Part shown: piece by piece, positions 10,745 to 25,082 of the stretch
Layout: each line of letters begins with the position of its first letter
How positions within the stretch are numbered: position 1 is the stretch's first letter
Source of the DNA: Segatella copri
Lineage (GTDB): Bacteria; Bacteroidota; Bacteroidia; Bacteroidales; Bacteroidaceae
Length of the DNA stretch: 64,000 bases
Assembly: GCF_019249795.2 (NCBI RefSeq)
Contig: NZ_CP156891.1
Span: forward strand, 1,320,001 to 1,384,000
Reading direction: 5' to 3'
Translations under genes and position numbers: made by a program
Notes under the pieces: model-generated
Database searches by the model: none
What the model was told of the DNA's origin: nothing
The model's input: only the letters and a program-made list of their open reading frames with translations

Positions 10745-12532
10745 TTATTTATACGCCTGTTCGTGAACTCCCGCCACGGCTCTGCCGCTAGGGTCGTTCT
10801 GGTTCTTGAATGAGGCATCCCAGGCAAGGGCTTCGGCTGTAGAACATGCTACGCTAGGCACACTAGGTACGCTCTTGGCAGCGCTGTCGCTTGGGAAATG
10901 CTCGGCGAAGATAGAACGATAATAATACTCCTCCTTATTCTGTGGAGGGTTGATAGGGAATCGCTCAGCAGCATGCGCCATCTGCTCATCGCTGACGGCA
11001 GATGCGGTAATCTGCTTCAGGGTATCAATCCATGAATAGCCCACACCATCGGAGAACTGTTCCTTCTGTCGCCATGCCACTTCTTCTGGAAGCAAATCGG
11101 CAAATGCCTCACGAACCACCTTTTTCTCGATGGTCTTATCCGGACACATCTTCAAAACCGGGTTCATACCCATCGCTACATCCAGGAACTCCTTGTCGAG
11201 GAAAGGCACACGGCCCTCGATGCCCCATGCAGCCAAACTCTTGTTGGCTCTCAGACAATCGTAGAGATAGAGTTTACCCAACTTTCGTACGGTTTCCTCA
11301 TGGAATGCCTTGGCATCCGGTGCTTTATGGAAGTAGAGATAACCTCCGAATACCTCGTCGGCACCCTCGCCCGAAAGCACCATCTTGATACCCATGCTTC
11401 GGATGACTCTCGCTAAAAGATACATCGGGGTAGATGCACGCACAGTGGTAACATCATAGGTCTCGATGAAATAGATGACATCACGGATAGCATCCAGACC
11501 TTCCTGAATGGTATAGTTGATTTCGTGATGCACAGTTCCGATGTGTTCGGCAACCAAACGTGCTTTTGCCAGATCAGGCGCACCCTTCAAACCAACAGCG
11601 AAGGAGTGCAGACGTGGCCAATATGCCTTGGTCTCTCCCCCATTCTCTACACGGGTAGAAGAATACTTCTCAGCTACAGCAGAGATGACAGAAGAATCAA
11701 GACCACCACTGAGAAGGACACCGTAAGGTACATCGCTCATCAACTGGCGTTTGACAGAAGCTTCGAGAGCATCATGGATTTCCTTTACCGCAGCTTTCTC
11801 CTGAGGTTCAGCATCCTTCAGCTGTTCTTCAGCCTTCTTGGCATCATCAATCTGATATTTTTTCTGCATGGCAGCATACTCAAACCAATCGCGTGTATAG
11901 TAACGCTTCATGCCAGGGTTCTTGCTATAATAATAATGGCCCGGGAGGAATGGCTCGTAGTGGTCGCACTGACCTTCCAGAGCCTTCAACTCGCTTGCCA
12001 CCAGCACTTTTCCATCCTTATCATAACCAATATAAAGAGGAATAACACCGATAGGGTCGCGGGCGATGAGAAACTCATCACGTTCGGCATCGTAAAGGGC
12101 GAAGGCAAAGATACCGTTCAGCTCTTCAAGCATCTTGGAGATACGGGCGTGGAGCGCATCCTCACCTTTATATATTAAGGAATCAAAGTCGGAATCTGCT
12201 CGCATCTCACGATAGAGAGAAAGAATCACCTCACAGTCGGAACCGGTCTGATACTGGTATTTGCCGGCAAAACGAGCACGGATGTCCTGATGATTATAAA
12301 TCTCACCGTTTACGGCAAGCACCTGTTTTTTGTCTGGTGCAAACAAAGGTTGGCGACCACTTTCAGGGTCTACAATACTCAGACGCTCATGTGCCAGGAT
12401 AGCTGAACCACCACAGTAGATTCCACTCCAGTCTGGTCCGCGATGGCGAATCTTCTGGCTCATACGAAGCGCTTGCTGTCGCAATTCAGGAGTCTGCTCC
12501 TGAATATTGAAGATAGATACGATTCCACACAT
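10745..12532 (-). CDS. asnB: Asparagine synthase (glutamine-hydrolysing)
   Basis: Makes asparagine from aspartate, ATP and glutamine. The start is set at MCGIVSIF because the glutaminase nucleophile must be Cys2; the reading frame extends 34 codons upstream without credible coding content. RHRGPD and VNGEIYN lie in the glutaminase domain, and the synthetase PPi-loop SGGLDSS is near residue 310. At 595 residues it is slightly longer than E. coli AsnB, because of a low-complexity tail after the synthetase domain. It lies upstream of gltB with an 88-base gap and is probably co-transcribed, linking ammonium-derived glutamine to storage in asparagine. Confidence 0.94.
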   Translation of the reverse strand: MCGIVSIFNIQEQTPELRQQALRMSQKIRHRGPDWSGIYCGGSAILAHERLSIVDPESGRQPLFAPDKKQVLAVNGEIYNHQDIRARFAGKYQYQTGSDCEVILSLYREMRADSDFDSLIYKGEDALHARISKMLEELNGIFAFALYDAERDEFLIARDPIGVIPLYIGYDKDGKVLVASELKALEGQCDHYEPFLPGHYYYSKNPGMKRYYTRDWFEYAAMQKKYQIDDAKKAEEQLKDAEPQEKAAVKEIHDALEASVKRQLMSDVPYGVLLSGGLDSSVISAVAEKYSSTRVENGGETKAYWPRLHSFAVGLKGAPDLAKARLVAEHIGTVHHEINYTIQEGLDAIRDVIYFIETYDVTTVRASTPMYLLARVIRSMGIKMVLSGEGADEVFGGYLYFHKAPDAKAFHEETVRKLGKLYLYDCLRANKSLAAWGIEGRVPFLDKEFLDVAMGMNPVLKMCPDKTIEKKVVREAFADLLPEEVAWRQKEQFSDGVGYSWIDTLKQITASAVSDEQMAHAAERFPINPPQNKEEYYYRSIFAEHFPSDSAAKSVPSVPSVACSTAEALAWDASFKNQNDPSGRAVAGVHEQAYK

Positions 12533-12667
12533 AAATCTTTTCCTTTCTTTTACGGTTATTTTTAACTCTTGTTCTCTCTTATTCACCTTGGCATGTCCAA
12601 TCCATTCTTTTAGGAGCAAACCAAGCAAAAGCAAAGTTTAAAATTACTTTTTGCTATGTTTCGGGTG

Positions 12668-12675
12668 CAAAATTA
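12668..12675 (-). promoter_or_regulatory. Possible -7 box for asnB
   Basis: TAATTTTG on the minus strand, about 135 bases upstream of the asnB start. The -33 element at the right distance is poor, so this is a weak call. Confidence 0.35.
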
Positions 12676-12836
12676 CAACTTTTTGTTAGAATAAAGAAAA
12701 GAATAGTAGCATTTTGTCTTTACCTTATCATAATAATAACATATTAACGCATATTAGATTAAAATATATAATAAACTGAAAAGAAAAAGACACTATTTAA
12801 TTACAATCTGTAAAATACAATCATTTTTAAGATAAA

Positions 12837-12900
12837 CAAAGCGTATCCAGGGCATATTATACGCTCATAGATATGCAACAAAGCATCCAGGGCATTATAC
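12837..12900. repeat. Short direct repeat in asnB upstream spacer
   Basis: Two near-copies of a 22-26 base unit (CAAAGC..ATCCAGGGCAT..TATAC) start at 12837 and 12879. The spacer between asnB and the porin gene (12533-13022) holds only these repeats, a possible -7 box and a hairpin; no coding sequence is apparent. Function unknown. Confidence 0.4.
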
Positions 12901-12931
12901 ACAGTTTCTTACCCCCATATCATACAAAGAT

Positions 12932-12964
12932 ATGCCGATAGCTCTTTGACGGAACTATCGGCAT
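12932..12964. terminator. Hairpin downstream of the porin gene
   Basis: A perfect 10-bp inverted repeat, ATGCCGATAG / CTATCGGCAT with a 13-base loop, lies 58 bases after the porin stop. The following bases are AT-rich but lack a strong T run, so it may be a terminator or only an mRNA 3' stabiliser. Confidence 0.5.
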
Positions 12965-13022
12965 TTAAAATAAAAACTTAAACCTACCAACGTAAGATTA
13001 TATCGAAAAACCTAAGAGCCTA

Positions 13023-13742
13023 TTATGGCTGCAAGGTAAAACCTACTACCAGGTAAGCTTTTTCGGTGCTAGGGTTAGCAGCTACCTGAGCGAAGACTGG
13101 AACAGAGAAAGAATCTGTAATCTTCAAATCCTTGGTAGCTTTCAGTGAAACATTGGTAACTGCAAAACCATTGGCATCACCATAGAAAGATGTTGCAAAT
13201 GGAACTGCGCCTATACTTGCTGCCCAATCACAACCGCCCAACTTGAATGGGGCTGTAGCCTCAACATATGAAGAATAAGCACGGTCACCATCCTTATTTA
13301 ATCCATCATTGCCTGCAAAGTTGGTGTACCAGTTCAAGGCAACTGGACCAAAGTCATAACCTACGTTTGCCTCAAACACATGAGAAGTTTCATGTGCCTT
13401 ATAGGCGAAATACTTCTCGTTAGGAGAGTTGAACCAGTAATCGGTTACACCGATATGGAAGCCACCGGTTTCATAAGCCAAGGTAAGGTCAAATTCCTTA
13501 GTATCGTCTGGTTTAGAGACACCTACACTTCCCCAAGCTGTCAGAGACAAGCCCTTGTAACCAATACAGAGTGTTGGCTGCAAAGAGACTTCTCCCAGTG
13601 ACTGACCACGCCAGTAATACTGGTTTACAACATCTGCAGCGATGGTAGTTTCAACCTCATCCTGAGCAGAAGCTGCAGGAGCAAAAGCAACCAAACCGAG
13701 TGCAAGGGCACCCATCTTCTTTATATCAAAAATCTTCTTCAT
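13023..13742 (-). CDS. Outer-membrane beta-barrel protein, TorF/porin-like
   Basis: A 239-residue exported protein. The start is taken at MKKIFDIKKMG, with a typical signal peptide ending ASA|QDEV; the upstream in-frame Met would lie beyond the promoter's -7 box. The mature part alternates polar and aromatic residues in short strands (YYWRGQSLG, LSLTAWGSVG, LVVGFTLQP C-terminus) as in small barrel proteins of the TorF putative porin family. It lies between the ammonium channel and asnB on the same strand and has its own promoter. That suggests, but does not prove, a role in moving small nitrogen compounds across the outer membrane. Confidence 0.72.
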   Translation of the reverse strand: MKKIFDIKKMGALALGLVAFAPAASAQDEVETTIAADVVNQYYWRGQSLGEVSLQPTLCIGYKGLSLTAWGSVGVSKPDDTKEFDLTLAYETGGFHIGVTDYWFNSPNEKYFAYKAHETSHVFEANVGYDFGPVALNWYTNFAGNDGLNKDGDRAYSSYVEATAPFKLGGCDWAASIGAVPFATSFYGDANGFAVTNVSLKATKDLKITDSFSVPVFAQVAANPSTEKAYLVVGFTLQP

Positions 13743-13791
13743 ATTCTCTCTTTTTAATGTGATACTTCTTTGTTTTTTAAAGTTTCGGCAG

Positions 13792-13822
13792 CAAAGGTAC
13801 TGCAAATCGAAGACAACACAAA
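13792..13822 (-). promoter_or_regulatory. Porin gene promoter
   Basis: Minus-strand TTTG (13819-13822), 19-base spacer, TACCTTTG (13792-13799), about 50 bases before the chosen start codon. This also argues that the upstream in-frame Met is not used. Confidence 0.65.
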
Positions 13823-13943
13823 ATAAATTGCGATTTATTTATATTGTTGAGATGCAGCGTACATTATTCAATGGCATTAATAAAACTCTGCTCTCCAAAA
13901 CTTCTGCTGAAAAATCTCTCTCGCTCGTTATATGAAAGCATCT

Positions 13944-15206
13944 TTAGTTGTAGCAACTCTCACCATGCTCGTAGATATCGAGACCTTCTTCCTCGATTCG
14001 CTTATCAACACGGAGACCAGCAATCTTCTTGATACCCCAGAAGAGGATGATACCTGTTACGGCTGCCCAAAGGTCGATGCAGAGGATACCGAAGCACTGA
14101 GCACCGAAGAATCCGAAGCCACCACCATAGAAGGCGCCACCATCAAGGGCGAAGAGACCAGTCATCAAAGTACCGAAGATACCGCATACACCATGAACTG
14201 AACTTGCACCAACAGGATCATCAATATGAAGCTTGGTATCAATGAACTCGATAGAGAATACCAAGATGATACCTGCCAAGAGACCGATGATGGCAGAACC
14301 CAATGGACTAACCAAGTCGCAACCAGCGGTGATAGCTACCAAACCAGCCAGAATACCGTTCAATGTCAATGAGAACGAAGGTTTGCCATACTTAATCCAA
14401 GAGGTGAACATAGTACCGAGACCACCACAAACGGCAGCCAAGTTGGTTGTCAGGAATACGTGACTGATAGCAACACGGTTAACCTCACCAGAAGCAGCAA
14501 GCTGAGAACCAGGGTTGAAACCGAACCAGCCGAACCAGAGGATGAATACGCCCAGGGCAGCAGCCATGAGGTTGTGACCAGGGATAGCCGTGCTCTTGCC
14601 GTTGCGATATTTACCCAGACGAGGACCTAAGCAGATAGCACCAACCAAGGCAAGTACACCACCAACACTATGTACGATGGCAGAACCTGCGAAATCATGG
14701 AAGGCTGCACCGAAGGTGTTCATCATGAACGAACCTGCCTCGCTGTTGCAAAGCCAACCGCCACCCCATGTCCAGTGACCCTCTACAGGATAGATAATCA
14801 ATGAAATGAAGAATGAGTAAACGCAGTACATGGAGAACTTGGTACGTTCTGCCATAGCACCTGAAACGATGGTAGCACTAGTAGCGCAGAATACGGTTTC
14901 AAACATTAGGAAGCCTTCAGTAGGAAGGCCGGCTGCATTTGTATAGAAAGACAAATCCCCGAAGTTAGGCATACCGATGAAACCGGCGCCATCGCTACCA
15001 AACATAAATCCGAAACCTACGAACCAGAAGAGAACGGAACCGATCATAAAATCGACAAAGTTCTTAAACAAGATGTTCGCTGTATTTTTACTACGGGTAA
15101 AGCCCGCCTCGCAGAGGGCAAATCCCGGCTGCATGAAAAAGACCAACATGGCTGCCAAGAGCATCCATAGGGTATCTACTGAAATTCCTAAATCCTGTAC
15201 ACTCAT
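13944..15206 (-). CDS. amt: Ammonium transporter
   Basis: Amt/MEP/Rh channel in the inner membrane, 420 residues, with about eleven hydrophobic segments. The two pore histidines are visible in HDFAGSAIVHSVGG and VHGVCGIFGT. The start is put at MSVQDLGIS, matching the beginning of the first membrane helix; the 21 upstream codons are not credible. It lies directly downstream of the PII gene, the usual glnK-amt pairing in which PII plugs the channel when nitrogen is plentiful. Confidence 0.95.
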   Translation of the reverse strand: MSVQDLGISVDTLWMLLAAMLVFFMQPGFALCEAGFTRSKNTANILFKNFVDFMIGSVLFWFVGFGFMFGSDGAGFIGMPNFGDLSFYTNAAGLPTEGFLMFETVFCATSATIVSGAMAERTKFSMYCVYSFFISLIIYPVEGHWTWGGGWLCNSEAGSFMMNTFGAAFHDFAGSAIVHSVGGVLALVGAICLGPRLGKYRNGKSTAIPGHNLMAAALGVFILWFGWFGFNPGSQLAASGEVNRVAISHVFLTTNLAAVCGGLGTMFTSWIKYGKPSFSLTLNGILAGLVAITAGCDLVSPLGSAIIGLLAGIILVFSIEFIDTKLHIDDPVGASSVHGVCGIFGTLMTGLFALDGGAFYGGGFGFFGAQCFGILCIDLWAAVTGIILFWGIKKIAGLRVDKRIEEEGLDIYEHGESCYN

Positions 15207-15371
15207 AATCTTTTTACTGTTTAGTGTGTAGTGTTTAATGTTTAATTGGCATGCGCCCTCACTACACAAGATTCATAAAATTTTAAGAAAACGTTTAATG
15301 TTAGCCATCAAAGCCGTGCTTATGCTACCCCTCTAAGTAAACATTAAGCACTAAACATAAAACACTAATCA

Positions 15372-15728
15372 CTATTTCTCCTGCTCAGCATTATAGAGAG
15401 CGATGTCGCCTCTTTCACCTGTACGGATTCTTACGGTATCCTCGACAGGAATTACAAAGATTCGACCATCACCAATCTCGCCTGTACGGGCAGCCTCCTG
15501 GATGGCATTAATCGTTTTCTCTACATTCTTGTCGCGCACGACAACATTCAGCAACACTCGCTCGATACTGCTGGTATCATACATGACACCACGGTAGATT
15601 CGAGCCTGTCTCATCTTGCCCTCTCCTCTTACATCGTAGTAAGAGAACCACTCGATGTCGGCGGCAAGCAAAGCTTCTTTTACATCCTCAAACTTAGTCT
15701 TACGGATGATTGCTTCAATCTTTTTCAT
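15372..15728 (-). CDS. glnK: Nitrogen regulatory PII protein
   Basis: A 118-residue PII signal protein. The T-loop tyrosine (Tyr50, in YRGVMYD) aligns with the uridylylated Tyr51 of E. coli GlnB. The B-loop TGEIGDGRIF and C-loop RIRTGE that bind ATP/ADP are intact. It senses 2-oxoglutarate and energy state and most likely regulates the adjacent Amt channel, and perhaps glutamate synthesis. GlnB or GlnK naming is conventional; linkage to amt favours GlnK. Confidence 0.95.
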   Translation of the reverse strand: MKKIEAIIRKTKFEDVKEALLAADIEWFSYYDVRGEGKMRQARIYRGVMYDTSSIERVLLNVVVRDKNVEKTINAIQEAARTGEIGDGRIFVIPVEDTVRIRTGERGDIALYNAEQEK

Positions 15729-15775
15729 GTTAATCTCTCCTATTAATTAATTTACATTTTGTTTGTTTTCTGGTG

Positions 15776-15783
15776 CAAAGGTA
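15776..15783 (-). promoter_or_regulatory. -7 box of glnK-amt promoter
   Basis: TACCTTTG on the minus strand, about 50 bases upstream of the PII start. The -33 region is only a partial match (ATTG/TTGT), which could fit activator-dependent control. Confidence 0.5.
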
Positions 15784-15928
15784 CGACATTTTGTTTAATA
15801 TTTCACAATATTACTTACCTTTTGATATTAATATTTTTATTTAGTTATTATTTTGCATAGTTCTTTTTAAAATACGGAACAAAATGAAAGCAAATTACAC
15901 ATTATTCGTTTCATTTTGAAACAAGCAA

Positions 15929-15970
15929 TAAAAAAGCCGCTTGAAAGGCCTAAATGCCCCCTCAAGCGAC
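15929..15970 (-). terminator. Terminator of the galactosidase operon
   Basis: On the minus strand, GTCGCTTGA pairs with TCAAGCGGC across a GC-rich loop and is followed by TTTTTT. It lies about 105 bases after the GH2 stop. The rest of the 290-base spacer up to glnK shows only the glnK promoter. Confidence 0.8.
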
Positions 15971-16075
15971 AAACCTAAAGACAAACTCTCAACCCTAAAA
16001 CTAGGGTCACTTTATTATTTAAACTTAATCTTATACCCGTATTTCCGCATATATCTGAGTTTTATAACGGAAATT

Positions 16076-21572
<5,497 letters not shown>

Positions 21573-21596
21573 AACATTAAATATATTAATAAGGTA

Positions 21597-23588
21597 TTAC
21601 AATGGTTTGTACTCCACGAAAGCCTCCATGGCCTCATAGCATGCCAGACCCAACTGGTCGTAGAGCGATGCAGTAGCACGGTTACGGTCCTCGGCTCTCT
21701 GCCAGAACAGGCGCTCATCATTACCCAAGAAAGGAGCACTCTCCATCTGCGACTGATGCTTGAGGATAGAGTTACGCTTTGCTCGCAACTCCTCAGGACT
21801 CAATGGAACACACATTTCGATATTCTCAATCTCCCATTCTGCCCAGGCACCACGATACATCCAGATGCGACAGTCCTTCAACCATTCTGCACCCGCTTTC
21901 TTCTCTTCGTCGATAGCTGCCAGAACGGCATCAGTACACTTCTTGTGGGTTCCGTGAGGATCAGCAAGGTCGCCGGCAACATAAATCTGATGTGGCTGCA
22001 CCTTCTGCAACAGAGCTCTCACTACCTCCACATCCTTCTCGGTCATAGGCAACTTCTCTATCTTGCCGCTCTCATAGAATGGCAGGTCGAGGAAGTGTAC
22101 ATGGTCAAGCGGAATATCATTATAGGTACAAGCGATACGAGCCTCACCACGGCGAATCAGTCCCTTGATGGTCAGGATATCTCTCGTATCGAAGTCACTC
22201 TCCTTCTTCTTGGCAAAGAAGGTCTTTATTTCCTTATATTTATTAGAGATGATACTATCCTTTGAGTCAGCAAAGAGTTGGTTGAAACCATTGATAAAGT
22301 GCATGAATCTTGTTACTTCCTCATCACCCACAGCAATGTTTCCTGATGTTTCGTAAGCTACATGCACATCGTGGTTCTGTTGTACCAGTCGACGGATGGT
22401 TCCTCCCATTGAGATAACATCATCGTCTGGGTGTGGAGAGAACACGATAACCTTCTTAGGGAATGGTGTTGCACGCTCCGGACGATAGGTATCATCGGCA
22501 TTTGGCTTACCACCTGGCCATCCGGTAATGGTATGCTGCAAATCATTGAAAATCTTGATATTGGCATTATAGGCAGAGCCATAGAGAGCCAGAAGTTCGC
22601 TCAGTCCGTTCTCATTATAATCCTTATTGGTCAACTTCAGGATAGGCTTACCGAGTTTCTGGCAGAGCCATACCAGTGCCGAACGCACCAGTTTATCACT
22701 CCACTGGCATGAAGTTACGAGCCATGGATGCTCGATACGCGTCAGATGGTGAGCTGCACCCAGGTCGATGACAACATGAGCATTCGGATGAGTCTGAAGG
22801 AATGATGCCGGCAGGGTATCTGTTATAGAGTTCTCCACCACCTTCTGCATAATCTCTGCCTTCTCTTCGCCCCAGGCTGTCAGATAGATGCTCTTGGCTG
22901 AGAGTAAGGTAGCGATACCCATGGTGAGCGAACATGGAGGAATGGTTTCCTTGGTCTGCTCGCTGTTCTCCATCTCTTCGCGAGAGGTATTGCCGATGAG
23001 GATGATACGGGTCATCGACTGGATGCCCGAACCTGGCTCGTTGGCAGCAATATTACCCGAACGGCCTACACCTAGGAGGGCTACATCGAGACCGCCAAAG
23101 GTCTTGATACGCTGCTCATAAAGACGGCAACTGTCCTGTACGGCATCCTGTGCCACAAAACCATCCAGTGTAAAAATGTTCTGCTCAGCCACATCCACAT
23201 GATTGAGGAAACGATCCTTCAACTGGTTGATGGTACGGAGAGAACTGTCCTTCTGGAGCGGATAATATTCGTATGCATTGAATACAACAACATTGCGGAA
23301 GCTCAGGGTCTTCTCGTTGTAACGGCGAACGAGTTCATCGTATACAGAATAGAGAGAAGAACCGGAACCCAGCGCCATCACATAGAATTTGCCTTCCTGC
23401 TGTGCCGCCTTGATACCAGCTTCTATTTTGTCAGCTACATGACTGGCACCTTCTGCCATAGAGGCAAAGATGTCTGTATGAATCTTCTCCATTCTGGAGA
23501 TTTCAGAATATTCTACAGTCGTCTTTGGCTTGTAGAACTCTACAGGTACTTTATTGAGTACGATTTGTGAACTAAGATTGAGTCTCAT
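21597..23588 (-). CDS. NagB-like / PIG-L deacetylase fusion protein
   Basis: A 663-residue cytoplasmic two-domain protein. Residues about 1-290 resemble glucosamine-6-phosphate deaminase/isomerase (sugar-phosphate loop LGSGSSL, NEPGSG). Residues about 370-620 are a LmbE/PIG-L de-N-acetylase with the zinc motif SPHPDDD and a second ligand region DPHGTHKK. The fusion is common in Bacteroidota annotated as NagB. Odd: the E. coli NagB catalytic positions Asp72, Asp141 and His143 appear as Tyr, Ser and Asn (FNAYEYYP; GVGRSGNIAANEP). The deaminase half may therefore have changed chemistry. Operon with the kinase and GH20 suggests amino-sugar phosphate processing. Confidence 0.85.
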   Translation of the reverse strand: MRLNLSSQIVLNKVPVEFYKPKTTVEYSEISRMEKIHTDIFASMAEGASHVADKIEAGIKAAQQEGKFYVMALGSGSSLYSVYDELVRRYNEKTLSFRNVVVFNAYEYYPLQKDSSLRTINQLKDRFLNHVDVAEQNIFTLDGFVAQDAVQDSCRLYEQRIKTFGGLDVALLGVGRSGNIAANEPGSGIQSMTRIILIGNTSREEMENSEQTKETIPPCSLTMGIATLLSAKSIYLTAWGEEKAEIMQKVVENSITDTLPASFLQTHPNAHVVIDLGAAHHLTRIEHPWLVTSCQWSDKLVRSALVWLCQKLGKPILKLTNKDYNENGLSELLALYGSAYNANIKIFNDLQHTITGWPGGKPNADDTYRPERATPFPKKVIVFSPHPDDDVISMGGTIRRLVQQNHDVHVAYETSGNIAVGDEEVTRFMHFINGFNQLFADSKDSIISNKYKEIKTFFAKKKESDFDTRDILTIKGLIRRGEARIACTYNDIPLDHVHFLDLPFYESGKIEKLPMTEKDVEVVRALLQKVQPHQIYVAGDLADPHGTHKKCTDAVLAAIDEEKKAGAEWLKDCRIWMYRGAWAEWEIENIEMCVPLSPEELRAKRNSILKHQSQMESAPFLGNDERLFWQRAEDRNRATASLYDQLGLACYEAMEAFVEYKPL

Positions 23589-23648
23589 ATCTTTATCTGT
23601 ATTTAAATAAATAGGTTATGTTATGTTTTCTTTTTTTAAAATGACGGA

Positions 23649-24614
23649 TTAGAGTTCAGACGCCATTGCTGCAGCACCCAGGATGGCCGCCTTGGCACCA
23701 TCAAGTCCGCTCATCAGGAACTTAGCCTTACCTTTATATAATGAGAGCACATGCTCGTTATATGCTTCTTCAATAGGCCGGAAGAGCAGATCGCCAGCCT
23801 GTGCCAATCCTCCGAAGAAGATAAAAGCCTCCGGGCTCAGAAAGGTAGCTATCTCTGCACAGGCCTTGCCGATTCTTGTACCGGTTTGTCTGAACACTTC
23901 CCGTGCCAGTGTATCTCCTGCCATGGCTGCCTTATAAACCACATAAGATGTAATTTCTTCCCTTGGAATATTTCTCAGCTCAGTTGCCACGGTTGATGCT
24001 TCGAGCATGGCCAAGGTAGTACGGACCACGCCTGTAGCCGAGCAGTAGGTCTCCAGGCAGCCCTTTCTGCCACAGCCGCATGGTCTACCGTCAGGCTCCA
24101 CTACCATGTGTCCCAACTCACCGGCGAAACCGTCGCAACCATAAATCAGCTGCCCGTTAGCCACGATACCCGATCCTACGCCTGTTCCGAGAGTGAGTTC
24201 TACGAAATTTTTCATACCAACTGCAGCACCATATTTCATTTCTCCCATAGCAGCCGCATTTGCATCATTGGTAATAGCAACCGGAATGCCCAGTTTCTCT
24301 GCAAACATGTCAGCCAGCGGTACAATACCCTTAGCCCATACCAGATTTGCTGCATTTTCAATGGTCCCCTTGTAATAGTTACCACAAGGCGCACCGATGC
24401 CCAAGGCACGAATTTTCTCCATACCACCTACCTGTTCTACTATCTGCATCACAGCTTTTACCGATTCCTCTACGTATTGTTCCACGCGTTGGAATGTCTG
24501 GGTCTTGATTGAGGTTGTAGCTATTATTTCTCCGTCCCCATCAACGATGCCGAAAACGGAATTGGTTCCACCCAAATCCAAGCCAATCACTAAAGACTTT
24601 ACATCGTATTCCAT
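23649..24614 (-). CDS. ROK-family sugar kinase
   Basis: A 321-residue ROK kinase. ATP-binding DLGGTNSVFG is at residues 13-22, the catalytic region NDANAAAMGE follows, and the ROK zinc motif CGCGRKGCLE is near residue 180. It phosphorylates a hexose at C6; in this operon glucose, N-acetylglucosamine or N-acetylmannosamine are candidates, with GlcNAc favoured by the hexosaminidase and NagB-like partners. First gene of the minus-strand operon, divergent from a ROK repressor. Confidence 0.88.
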   Translation of the reverse strand: MEYDVKSLVIGLDLGGTNSVFGIVDGDGEIIATTSIKTQTFQRVEQYVEESVKAVMQIVEQVGGMEKIRALGIGAPCGNYYKGTIENAANLVWAKGIVPLADMFAEKLGIPVAITNDANAAAMGEMKYGAAVGMKNFVELTLGTGVGSGIVANGQLIYGCDGFAGELGHMVVEPDGRPCGCGRKGCLETYCSATGVVRTTLAMLEASTVATELRNIPREEITSYVVYKAAMAGDTLAREVFRQTGTRIGKACAEIATFLSPEAFIFFGGLAQAGDLLFRPIEEAYNEHVLSLYKGKAKFLMSGLDGAKAAILGAAAMASEL

Positions 24615-24724
24615 ACTTCTTTTAATTAATAGGTTAAAATCGAAAAATAACGAGGAGCGATATAAACTTTCATTTATTAAATTCTTTATTAACGCTCAGT
24701 TTGTTACTAAAATATTTTATTTTG

Positions 24725-24732
24725 CAAAGTTA
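24725..24732 (-). promoter_or_regulatory. -7 box for the sugar-kinase operon
   Basis: TAACTTTG on the minus strand, about 110 bases before the kinase start. The -33 match is weak. The 468-base divergent spacer between the kinase and the ROK repressor is AT-rich and holds this box, the repressor promoter and no gene. Confidence 0.4.
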
Positions 24733-25032
24733 CTAGTTTTATCAAACACAGCAATGAAAATAGCGTTAATATTTCTAAAACAGAAACATTTTTTATACTT
24801 TAAGTCTCCTTATGGCTGAAATACCTGTACTTTGTTCGCATCTGACACCGATTCAGTGTAACTTTACCCAATATCAAAAGAGCTATTAAGTGTAGTTTTA
24901 ATTGCCCCTTTTGTGCACTTACGTATCCAACCTCTCTATATATATAATAAGGTATAGAAGAAAACAGGATGTCCGAAAACGACGAAAAGTATACTATTTT
25001 TCACCATTTAAGTTTTATTAACAGCAAAAAAT

Positions 25033-25063
25033 GTTGCACCTATACAGAAAAACTTTATCTTTG
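25033..25063 (+). promoter_or_regulatory. ROK repressor promoter
   Basis: GTTG (25033-25036), 19-base spacer, TATCTTTG (25056-25063), leaving a leader of about 12-15 bases before the ATG. The divergent layout with the kinase operon would let the regulator control both sides. Confidence 0.55.
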
Positions 25064-25082
25064 CAACTAAAAAATATTAGTT

